Assembly (NCBI GenBank): GCA_051305935.1 | Contig: JBPPMG010000113.1 | Location: 1 to 13,944, forward strand | Direction: 5' to 3' | Source: JACPDH01 sp051305935 | Lineage (GTDB): Bacteria > Acidobacteriota > Thermoanaerobaculia > Gp7-AA8 | DNA length: 13,944 bases | Shown: positions 1-5,930 of the stretch, piece after piece | How the letters are laid out: the number at the start of each line of letters is the position of its first letter | How positions within the stretch are numbered: position 1 is the stretch's first letter | The notes under the pieces: model-generated | Database searches by the model: none | What the model saw: only the letters and a program-made list of their open reading frames with translations | Told to the model about the DNA's origin: nothing | Made by a program: the position numbers and the translations under genes

Positions 1-656
1 TCTATGGATCGTACGAGCTCTACACCTCGGATCCGGACGGATCGAACGTCAAGCGACTGACGGACAACGACGCTTACGACGCGGAGGCCACCTGGTGCCA
101 TCGCGGTGGCAAGTTCGTCTTCACGTCGGATCGTGACGGCGATCTCGACCTCTATGAGATGGACGAGGCCGGGAACGTCAAGAGGTTGACGAATACGCCC
201 GGCTACGACGGCGGCGCGTTCTACAGCGCCGACTGCCGCGAGATCGTCTGGCGCTCTTGGCATTACGAGGCTGAGAGCCCGGAGTTCGATGACTATCGCG
301 CGCTGCTCAAGGAGCGCCTGGTTCGGCCTTCGAAGATGGAGCTCTGGGTGATGAACGCCGACGGCACGAACCAGCGCCAGGTCACGAGGACCGGCGCCGC
401 GAACTTCGGCCCGTACTTCCATCCGGACGGAAAGCGGATCATCTACTCGTCGAACCACAACACCGGGGGCAACCGCGAGTTCGAGTTGTACATGATCGAC
501 AAGAATGGCGGCGAACCGGAGCGCATCACCACGGCTCCGGGCTTCGACGGTTTCCCGATGTTCAGCCCCGACGGGAAGTGGCTGGTGTGGGGCTCGAATC
601 GGGCGCAGGAGGGCGGTTTCGAGACCAACCTCTTCATCGCCCGCTGGGTCGAGTAG
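1..656 (+). CDS. TolB-like PD40 beta-propeller protein, 3' part
   Basis: The frame is already open at base 3 and runs to TAG at 654-656, so the gene starts upstream of the window. About 217 residues are visible. They contain repeated WD40-like PD40 blades: an L-Y/W-x-M/S-x-x-D-G-x-N segment, then R-x-(L/V)-T, then a P/H-D-G-K-x-(L/I)-(V/I)-(W/Y)-x-S-N strand. Clear examples are HPDGKRIIYSSN and SPDGKWLVWGSN. This pattern is typical of TolB-type propellers and of exported Acidobacteriota proteins built from the same repeats. Such proteins are usually periplasmic and used for protein-protein contact or as the propeller half of a larger enzyme. The end of the gene is only propeller, with no C-terminal peptidase domain. 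The exact role cannot be told without the N-terminus. Confidence 0.85.
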   Translation, partial: YGSYELYTSDPDGSNVKRLTDNDAYDAEATWCHRGGKFVFTSDRDGDLDLYEMDEAGNVKRLTNTPGYDGGAFYSADCREIVWRSWHYEAESPEFDDYRALLKERLVRPSKMELWVMNADGTNQRQVTRTGAANFGPYFHPDGKRIIYSSNHNTGGNREFELYMIDKNGGEPERITTAPGFDGFPMFSPDGKWLVWGSNRAQEGGFETNLFIARWVE

Positions 657-834
657 GCAGCACGACGAGGACGGCATGAACTCTGCTGGCGGCCTCGGAA
701 TCGCCCGCAGCGTCTCAGTAAGATGAACGGGTGAAGTTCCGGTATGCGCTGGGGACGCAGTCACGGGGTTCCCTTCCGGGCGAGCCGTTCCACACGGTGC
801 GACGACGCGCTCGAGGCGCGAAGCGAGGTGAGAG

Positions 835-1230
835 TTGACGCTTGCTGAGATCGTCGAACAGGCAGGGCTCCACGGTGAGTGGGAGCTCGGAGACGAAGGC
901 GAGGCGTTCATGGCGACGACTTCGCTCGCGGACGGTCGCGATCAACGCGTGAGCATTCGCGTTGCTCGTGCGGAGAGCGGGGAGTGGGTGCGCGTCTTCA
1001 GCCGAATCGGTCGAGTGGAAAAGGTGAGCCCGCAGTCGATGCGGCGCGCCCTCGCGGTGAACTTCGAAATGCTGGGCGGCGCGATGGCGCTGCATCGCGA
1101 CGAGCTGGTCGTGATGCAGTCGCTTCTGGCTCGCGGGATGGGGGAAGGGGAGTTGCGCGCCGCGATCGAGTCGGTCGCGGTCCTCGCTGACCAGTACGAG
1201 CGTTCCTTCTTCGGCGTCGACGCCGAGTAG
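835..1230 (+). CDS. Small YbjN/CesT-like protein
   Basis: A 131-residue cytoplasmic protein with no signal peptide or membrane segment. The start is taken as TTG 835, preceded by a GAGGTGAGAG Shine-Dalgarno stretch at 825-834; an in-frame TGA at 829 rules out any start further upstream. The layout is an N-terminal helix (LAEIVEQAG), a beta-rich middle (QRVSIRVARAESGEWVRVFSRIG), then helices with a conserved-looking LAVNFEMLGGAMALHRDEL segment and a C-terminal helix ADQYERSFFG. This resembles the YbjN / type III secretion chaperone-like (CesT) fold, whose members are often adaptors or regulators of unknown partner. The family assignment rests on pattern only. The gene stands alone, 178 bp after the propeller gene, with no secretion genes nearby. 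Confidence 0.7.
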   Translation: MTLAEIVEQAGLHGEWELGDEGEAFMATTSLADGRDQRVSIRVARAESGEWVRVFSRIGRVEKVSPQSMRRALAVNFEMLGGAMALHRDELVVMQSLLARGMGEGELRAAIESVAVLADQYERSFFGVDAE

Positions 1231-1251
1231 CTCCCGCGGTCGATCCTGTCG

Positions 1252-1281
1252 TTGACAAGCTTCCAAGCTGTCCGCGTATTC
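1252..1281 (+). promoter_or_regulatory. Candidate sigma70 promoter of the apbE operon
   Basis: A perfect TTGACA -35 hexamer lies at 1252-1257. The best -10 is poor: GTATTC at 1276-1281 (18-bp spacer) or TATTCG one base later. A start site predicted from this would fall near 1288-1292, on the first TTGAG-N7-CTCAA dyad, which would suit repression. A weak -10 would also suit activation by a factor bound nearby. This is the only canonical -35 between the YbjN-like gene and apbE. Confidence 0.35.
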
Positions 1282-1291
1282 GATCGCAGCT

Positions 1292-1308
1292 TTGAGACTA
1301 AATCTCAA
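1292..1308. promoter_or_regulatory. Fur-like dyad 1 (TTGAG-N7-CTCAA)
   Basis: Bases 1292-1308 read TTGAGACTAAATCTCAA, a perfect 6-bp inverted repeat (TTGAGA / TCTCAA). The core at 1293-1307 fits the 7-1-7 layout of Fur boxes (TGAGAAT-N-ATTCTCA in several Proteobacteria) with two mismatches. The dyad is AT-rich against GC-rich surroundings. A second TTGAG-N7-CTCAA is centred 101 bp downstream. Assignment to Fur rather than another winged-helix regulator is inference. Confidence 0.5.
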
Positions 1309-1311
1309 GAC

Positions 1312-1329
1312 ATGTGACGGAAGTCACAT
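1312..1329. promoter_or_regulatory. CRP-type palindrome TGTGA-N6-TCACA
   Basis: Bases 1312-1329 are ATGTGAC-GGAA-GTCACAT, a perfect 7-bp inverted repeat. The core matches the CRP half-sites TGTGA and TCACA exactly, with the standard 6-bp spacer. It overlaps the GTG codon at 1314, which argues against that GTG being the start of apbE and for the region being regulatory. The binding protein could be any CRP/FNR-family member; none is encoded in the window. Confidence 0.5.
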
Positions 1330-1364
1330 CCCTCACGACCGACCCCGATGAGAATGGCATCGCG

Positions 1365-2420
1365 ATGGCGCGCTTTTTTTTGACTAGATCTATTGAGTTA
1401 AATTCTCAATTTGGTGCGACGGTGGCGCTCGCTGCCCTGTCCTCGATCGCCGTCGCCGCCCGGGCCGCGGAACTGCCACCCGACTCTGCGATCTCTCGCT
1501 CCCGCTACCTCATGGGGACGATCTGCGAAGTCGTCGTCGATGGCGACCCCGCCGCTGCGGAGACGGCGTTTGCGGAGATCGAGAGAGTCGAACAGCTCAT
1601 CAGCACCTGGACGGAGTCGAGCGAGCTCTCGAAGCTGAACCAGGCGCGCGATGCGAAGGTCTCCGTCGAGCTCTACGATCTGCTCGGCTCGGCAATTCGC
1701 TTGGCGCAGTCTACCGACGGGGCCTTCAACCCGTTGCTGGGCCCGCTCGTCGAGCTCTGGAGGAGCCGAGGCGATGGCGCTGTCCCCGAGCCCGACGCCA
1801 TCGCTCGTGTTCTGCCGCTGCTCTCTCTCGGTGGCCCGCGGTTCGATTCCTCCTCGCGCGCGATCACGCTTCCGGCTGGCGCCTCGTTCGAAGAGGGCGG
1901 CTTCGGTAAGGGATACGCGCTCGACCGCGCCGCCGCTTCGCTGGAGTCGGCCGGCGCAACGAATTTCATGATCGATTTCGGCGGGCAGCTCGTGGTTCGC
2001 TCGACCCAGCCGGTGCAGGTCGCGATCGCGAGCCCCGAACGCCGCGACGAGATCGCCCTTTTCCTGTCGATCTCTTCCGGATCACTCTCGACCAGCTCGG
2101 GGTCGGAGAAGTCCTTCGTCGTCGCAGGCGAGACCTACTCCCATCTCCTCGACCCGCGCGACGGCCGTGCCTTGCCACCCCGCGGCTCGGTGAGCGTCGT
2201 TTCGACGAGCGCGATGGAGACCGACGTGCTCTCGACGGCACTCTACGTCATGGGGCCCGTCGCCGGGCTCGACTGGGCAGATGCGCACGACGTCGCCGCA
2301 ATCTTCATCGTGCCTGCGTCGGCGGGATGGGACGTGATTCTCAGTAAACAGGCAATCACCACCGGCTTCGCCGTTCGCACGGTACGGCCCGACTACAACC
2401 ATAGGGAAGGAACACGATGA
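1365..2420 (+). CDS. apbE: ApbE, FAD:protein FMN transferase
   Basis: ApbE uses FAD to attach FMN covalently to a Ser/Thr of partner proteins outside the cytoplasm. Counting from ATG 1365 (351 aa), the family motifs are in order: RYLMGT (47-52), SELSKLN (86-92), TDGAFNPLLGPLVELW (117-132), GGFGKGYALD (178-187), IDFGGQ (203-208), HLLDPRDGR (260-268) and TDVLSTA (286-292), with the metal/flavin residues D287 and T291 kept. It therefore looks active. A hydrophobic stretch at 18-35 followed by ARAAELPP suggests export. The start is uncertain: GTG 1314 overlaps a CRP-like palindrome, and TTG 1380 and GTG 1422 are also in frame. ATG 1365 is preferred although no strong Shine-Dalgarno precedes it. 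The likely substrate is the FMN-binding protein at 3788. The stop overlaps the next start by four bases. Confidence 0.93.
   Translation: MARFFLTRSIELNSQFGATVALAALSSIAVAARAAELPPDSAISRSRYLMGTICEVVVDGDPAAAETAFAEIERVEQLISTWTESSELSKLNQARDAKVSVELYDLLGSAIRLAQSTDGAFNPLLGPLVELWRSRGDGAVPEPDAIARVLPLLSLGGPRFDSSSRAITLPAGASFEEGGFGKGYALDRAAASLESAGATNFMIDFGGQLVVRSTQPVQVAIASPERRDEIALFLSISSGSLSTSSGSEKSFVVAGETYSHLLDPRDGRALPPRGSVSVVSTSAMETDVLSTALYVMGPVAGLDWADAHDVAAIFIVPASAGWDVILSKQAITTGFAVRTVRPDYNHREGTR
1393..1409. promoter_or_regulatory. Fur-like dyad 2 (TTGAG-N7-CTCAA)
   Basis: Bases 1392-1410 form ATTGAG-TTAAATT-CTCAAT. The outer half-sites TTGAG and CTCAA and the 7-bp spacing are identical to those of the dyad at 1292-1308. 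The right half ATTCTCA equals the classical Fur half-site. It sits in an AT-rich patch (about 1373-1412) that would encode the first residues of apbE if ATG 1365 is used. Either it is an intragenic operator, or the true start of apbE lies downstream. Confidence 0.45.
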
Positions 2421-3769
2421 GATCCACAATCATTGGGGCGCTGATCGCGCTCTTTGCAGGGACGTTCGCGATGGCGCAGACGAGCATCACCCCGGAGGAG
2501 CTCGAGAAGCGCGTTCGCGAGCTCGAGCAGAAGATCGCGGCGATGGCCGAACAGAAGGACTCGCCGGAGCTCGCCGAGGTGCGCGGGCAGATCGAAGTTC
2601 TGGCGCGCGAGATCGAGTCGCTGAAGCTGCAGCAGACGAAGGTCGTGGACACGGCGGACACCGGCCAGTACGGCCTGGGCGCCGCGGCGTCGAAGGTCTA
2701 CCGCGCAGAGCCGGGCCTCTCGTTCGGCGGGTACGGTGAGATGCTCTACGAGAACTACTCGAGCGAAGCCGACGACGGCGCCGCCTCGGGCAAGACAGAC
2801 CAGCTCGATTTCCTGCGGGCGATCCTCTACGCCGGCTACAAGTTCAGCGACAAAGTGATCTTCAACTCCGAGATCGAGTTCGAGCATGCGACGACGTCGA
2901 ACAACGTTGGTGAAGTGTCGGTCGAGTTCGCCTACCTCGACTTCCTCGTCCGACCCGAGTTCAACGTGCGCGCCGGCATGGTTCTCCTGCCGGTCGGATT
3001 CATCAACGAGCTCCACGAGCCGACGGCATTCCTCGGCGCTCGCCGGCCGCAGGTGGAGCAGCGGATCATCCCGACCACGTGGCGCGAGAACGGCGCAGGC
3101 TTCTTCGGTGACGCAGGCGACTTCACCTACCGCGCCTACGTCGTGAATGGATTCGACTCATCGAAGTTCACGGCGTCGGGCCTCCGCGACGGGCGGCAGA
3201 AAGGCGCGAAGGCCAAAGCCGAGGATTTTGCAATCGTCGGACGCCTCGACTGGCATCCCGTCGAAGGCTTTCTCCTCGGCGCCTCCGCGTACAGCGGCGA
3301 TTCCGGCCAGGGTCGCCAGGTCGCCGGCGAAGAGATCGGAGGCAACGTCACGATGACGGAGCTGCACGCCGAATGGAAATATCGCGGCCTAACGATGCGC
3401 GCGCTCCGGGCATCGACCTCGGTCGACGACGTGGCGCTCCTCAATCAGGCCAACGGCCTCACCGGCAACCGCTCGATCGGCGAAGAGCAGGACGGCTGGT
3501 ACGCCGAGGTCGGTTACGACGTCACCTCGGTGTTTCTGCTCGGTCAGTCGGCACTCATTCCGTACTACCGCTACGAGGAATTCAACACGCAGAAGGACGT
3601 TCCGGCTGGCTACACGGTGAATCCAGCCAACGACGTCGAGATCTCGACCTTCGGGATCGCCTGGAAACCGATCCCGCAGGCGGTCATCAAAGTCGACTAC
3701 CAGGACATCGACGACGGCGCAAACAAGGGTGTGAACCAGGTGAACGCCGCGCTTGGCTACATTTTCTAG
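2417..3769 (+). CDS. Outer-membrane porin with N-terminal coiled coil
   Basis: A 450-residue exported protein. The signal peptide is residues 1-20 (cleavage at AMA-Q). It is followed by a heptad-rich coiled coil at about 27-77 (ELEKRVRELEQKIAAMAEQ and onward). From about residue 97 alternating aromatic/hydrophobic strands form a barrel, ending in GYIF with the terminal Phe used by the Bam complex. This is the layout of phosphate-selective-porin-like (OprP/O-like) and SLH-less coiled-coil porins. The substrate cannot be read from sequence. There are no Cys residues and no CxxCH motifs, so it is not a cytochrome conduit by itself. The ATG overlaps the apbE stop (ATGA), with GGAAGGAA at 2405-2412 as ribosome site. 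Its place between apbE and the FMN-binding gene links it to the redox operon, perhaps for passage of the electron acceptor or an iron chelate. Confidence 0.85.
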   Translation: MRSTIIGALIALFAGTFAMAQTSITPEELEKRVRELEQKIAAMAEQKDSPELAEVRGQIEVLAREIESLKLQQTKVVDTADTGQYGLGAAASKVYRAEPGLSFGGYGEMLYENYSSEADDGAASGKTDQLDFLRAILYAGYKFSDKVIFNSEIEFEHATTSNNVGEVSVEFAYLDFLVRPEFNVRAGMVLLPVGFINELHEPTAFLGARRPQVEQRIIPTTWRENGAGFFGDAGDFTYRAYVVNGFDSSKFTASGLRDGRQKGAKAKAEDFAIVGRLDWHPVEGFLLGASAYSGDSGQGRQVAGEEIGGNVTMTELHAEWKYRGLTMRALRASTSVDDVALLNQANGLTGNRSIGEEQDGWYAEVGYDVTSVFLLGQSALIPYYRYEEFNTQKDVPAGYTVNPANDVEISTFGIAWKPIPQAVIKVDYQDIDDGANKGVNQVNAALGYIF

Positions 3770-3787
3770 AAAGGAGCTGCGGGGCGG

Positions 3788-4375
3788 GTGGAGTCACTCG
3801 TCCCGCGGCGCAACCACGACTTGCGAAAGTTGATTCTCCCACTGGTGCTCCTTGCTGCGGCGTTGCCGCTGGCGGGGAAGACGTACCTGACGCAGCAGCA
3901 GGCGCTCGACACGGCCTTCGGCAAGGGGGTCGTACTCGAGCGCCAGACGTTGTTTCTCTCCGCCGAGGAGTCGAAAGCTGCGCGGGCCGCAAGCGGAGTC
4001 GACTTCGAGGACAGCCTCATCGTCCGCTACGTCGGTCGTTCCGGCCAGACCGTAGCGGGCTATGTCTATTTCGACGCGCACCGCGTCCGTACGCTTCCCG
4101 AGACGCTGATGATCGTCGTCCGGCCCGACGGCGCGATCGAGCGGATCGAGATTCTCTCGTTCAGCGAGCCTGAGGACTATCTCCCGAAGCCGCGATGGCT
4201 CGACCAGCTGGGCGGAAAGAGGCTCGACAACGAGCTCTCGCTCAAGCGCGCCATCCGTCCTATCTCCGGCGCGACGCTCAGCGGGCGCGCCATCGTCAAC
4301 GCCTCGCGAAAGGTGCTGGCGATTCATCGGGTGCTCGAGGCACGGCCCGCTTCGAAGGCAGGGGCAACGAAATGA
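3788..4375 (+). CDS. Exported FMN-binding-domain protein (flavinylation target)
   Basis: A 195-residue protein with a positively charged N-terminus, a hydrophobic stretch at about 14-30 (signal peptide or anchor), and an RnfG/NqrC-like FMN-binding domain (PF04205 type). The hallmark is ISGATLSG at residues 159-166. In the family the Thr of [S/T]-G-A-[T/S], here Thr163, carries FMN through a phosphoester bond made by ApbE. Preceding elements also fit: strands GQTVAGYVYFDAHRVRT and PETLMIVVRPDGAIERIEILSFSEPEDY. The start GTG 3788 follows AAGGAG at 3771-3776 with an 11-base gap; TTG 3821 is an alternative that keeps the hydrophobic segment. The protein is predicted to be a one-domain periplasmic electron carrier. 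It lies 18 bp after the porin and overlaps the next gene by ATGA. Confidence 0.9.
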   Translation: MESLVPRRNHDLRKLILPLVLLAAALPLAGKTYLTQQQALDTAFGKGVVLERQTLFLSAEESKAARAASGVDFEDSLIVRYVGRSGQTVAGYVYFDAHRVRTLPETLMIVVRPDGAIERIEILSFSEPEDYLPKPRWLDQLGGKRLDNELSLKRAIRPISGATLSGRAIVNASRKVLAIHRVLEARPASKAGATK

Positions 4376-4839
4376 CGCCGGCCCAGAAGCTGCTTCTCAA
4401 CGCGACGACCGCGATTCTCACCATCACGGGTGCGGTCTTCGCGTGGATGAAGTACTTCATGAAGACCGACGATCCGTTCGCCGTAGCGAATCATCCATGG
4501 CAACCCCACATGCTCCACATCCATGTCGTCGCTGCGCCCGTGGCGGTCTTCGTCATCGGCGCAATCTGGGCTGCGCACGTGAAGCCGAAGCACGAGGCGG
4601 GGATCAAGTCGCGAAGGAAGACAGGGCTCGCCGCGCTCTGGATGATCGCGCCGATGGTGCTTTCGGGCTACCTGATGCAGGTTCTGACGAATGAGCGGCT
4701 CGTCGAGGCGATGAAGATCACACACTGGGTGTCTTCGGCGCTCTTCGTCGTCGGCCTGTTCGTGCACCAGCTGCTTCGCAAGAACGGCAACGGAGCCGTC
4801 AAGCCCGTGTCGACGGCCGAAGAGCGGGAGGTCTGGTAG
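4372..4839 (+). CDS. Four-helix His-rich membrane protein, cytochrome b-like (DUF4405-like)
   Basis: 155 residues with four predicted membrane helices at about 8-29, 46-69, 85-105 and 115-135. Histidines cluster at or near helices: H41, H46, H49, H51, H69, H74, H118 and H132. H118 and H132 are 14 residues apart in helix 4, the spacing used by b-type cytochromes to hold two hemes on one helix. H49/H51 and H69 in helix 2 are possible partners. DUF4405-type proteins are known in gene neighbourhoods of flavinylated carriers, where they are thought to carry electrons across the inner membrane. The ATG is inside the FMN-binding gene's stop (ATGA), so translation is probably coupled. An open frame continues upstream to 4195, but that part is the shadow of the previous gene. 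Heme content is inferred. Confidence 0.8.
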   Translation: MTPAQKLLLNATTAILTITGAVFAWMKYFMKTDDPFAVANHPWQPHMLHIHVVAAPVAVFVIGAIWAAHVKPKHEAGIKSRRKTGLAALWMIAPMVLSGYLMQVLTNERLVEAMKITHWVSSALFVVGLFVHQLLRKNGNGAVKPVSTAEEREVW

Positions 4840-4852
4840 CGGCCCGACGCGC

Positions 4853-4880
4853 CGCGGGCGCGCCCGGAGGCGCGCCCGCG
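4853..4880. terminator. GC hairpin between convergent genes
   Basis: A perfect 12-bp stem (CGCGGGCGCGCC at 4853-4864 and its complement at 4869-4880) closed by a CGGA loop. It lies 13 bp after the stop at 4839 and 31 bp before the convergent lipoprotein stop at 4912. No T-run follows on either strand, so it may act as a bidirectional or Rho-assisted terminator, or as a 3'-end stabiliser. Confidence 0.6.
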
Positions 4881-4911
4881 ATCACTGCTCGCTTCCTTGC
4901 CGCCGGGCGGC

Positions 4912-5724
4912 TTACTTCTTGTAGCGGACGCGGACGCCGATGTCCGACGTCCCTTCCTTCTCCATCTTCTTGAAGTCGTCCAGCTTCCACTCCCAGACGA
5001 GAGTGTTGCCTTCCTTGCGTTTTGCGTTGTGCTCGACGACCTCGAGCTCCGATTCGATCTTGTACGCGACGCGAAGGCTCTTGAACGCCTCCTCCATCTG
5101 CTTGTCCATCTTTCCGTCTTCCGACGGAGGCGCCTGATCCTTCACGCCTTCGGTCGGGTTCATCGGCTTGCTCGTGATGAGGATCGTCTTGCCCTCGTCC
5201 GTCACCTCGAGACCTTCGAACGGCTTGTCGACCGCGGAGCTGCTCGTCGGGCTCGGCGGGCCACCCTCGCCGCCCGCTTCCTGCTTCTGCGGCATCGCGA
5301 CCTGTTTGAGCTTCGCGATGTCGTCGAAGGAGAAGACGAACCCGGTCGACATCTTCAGGCCGTCCTGCTTTGCCGTGGCGTCGAGCATCTTGATGCCCTC
5401 GGGCATCTCCTTGTTCGCCTCGGCGATCTCCTTCTTCATGTCGGGCAGCGGTTCGTTCTTCATCTCGTCGAGGAACTTCTGTCGCGCGGCATCGAGCTCG
5501 GCCTTCGTGGGCTCGCCGGTCTTGCCTTCCATCTCGCGCTGCATGGCGGTCATGATCAGGACCATCGGCTCGAAGTCGATGCCCATGTGGAACTCCGCCT
5601 TGCCCGAGAGGTCCTTCTTGAGAACGATTTTCTGCTCGACGTCGAAGCAGCCCGCGAGGAGAAGCGTGGAAACGATGACGACAAGACTCTGGACGAACCG
5701 AGTCCTTACTGAGAGTGAGCGCAT
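4912..5724 (-). CDS. Predicted lipoprotein, function unknown
   Basis: 270 residues. Residues 1-25 are a lipoprotein signal peptide with lipobox LLAGC, lipidated at Cys26. The mature part starts DVEQKIVLKKDLSGKAEFHMGIDF, a two-strand opening like that of LppM/DUF3153-type lipoproteins. A helical, Lys/Glu/Met-rich middle (about 50-120), a Gly/Pro/Ser linker near 148-160, a second strand pair (GLEVTDEGKTILITSKPM) and a final beta segment ending in GVRVRYKK follow. The start is well supported: AGAAAGGAAT precedes the ATG on the minus strand at a normal distance. A -10-like TATACT lies 31 bp upstream. It is a single-gene unit convergent with the redox operon and divergent from the propeller gene. 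No catalytic motif was seen, and I do not recognise a function. Confidence 0.85.
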   Translation of the reverse strand: MRSLSVRTRFVQSLVVIVSTLLLAGCFDVEQKIVLKKDLSGKAEFHMGIDFEPMVLIMTAMQREMEGKTGEPTKAELDAARQKFLDEMKNEPLPDMKKEIAEANKEMPEGIKMLDATAKQDGLKMSTGFVFSFDDIAKLKQVAMPQKQEAGGEGGPPSPTSSSAVDKPFEGLEVTDEGKTILITSKPMNPTEGVKDQAPPSEDGKMDKQMEEAFKSLRVAYKIESELEVVEHNAKRKEGNTLVWEWKLDDFKKMEKEGTSDIGVRVRYKK

Positions 5725-5754
5725 GCAGATTCCTTTCTTGTTATGGGTCGGGAG

Positions 5755-5760
5755 AGTATA
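5755..5760 (-). promoter_or_regulatory. -10-like element of the lipoprotein gene
   Basis: On the minus strand these bases read TATACT, a near-consensus -10, 30 bp upstream of the lipoprotein start codon. No convincing -35 is visible 16-18 bp further upstream. The predicted leader would be about 24 nt and would include the AAGGAAT ribosome site. Confidence 0.35.
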
Positions 5761-5930
5761 CGCCGTCGGCCGGAAATTGGATTGTTGAGGATTGCGCCCC
5801 GGGGAAGCTGATCGGAATCGCGTCGGAGGGAAGGCTCCGTTTGCCGGAACTTGTTGATTCGGCGGGGTGTTTGGGCGACGATACGGATCGAGCCAGACGG
5901 CAAGTCGGCCTGGCGTGAGGGGAACGTGTG

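Noticed and set aside
657..834. Possible small gene or RNA between the propeller and YbjN-like genes
   Set aside because: No open frame with a ribosome site, no strong hairpin and no terminator could be supported in these 178 bp.
3373..4173. Plus-strand frame bridging the porin and FMN-binding genes
   Set aside because: Arg/Gly/Pro-rich shadow in a different frame; both underlying genes have strong family motifs.
4195..4371. Upstream extension of the cytochrome-like gene
   Set aside because: It overlaps the FMN-binding gene in another frame and is Arg/Ala-rich; the ATGA-coupled ATG 4372 gives a protein starting directly before helix 1.
4897..5712. Plus-strand open frame opposite the lipoprotein gene
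   Set aside because: Its product is Leu/Arg/His-rich with no domain, while the minus strand has a lipobox, a good ribosome site and normal composition.
5846..5883. GGAACTT upstream of the propeller gene as a second ECF promoter
   Set aside because: The -35-like element is present, but no ECF -10 (CGTT, GTC or TCTRA type) lies at 15-17 bp, so I did not link it to the sigma factor.
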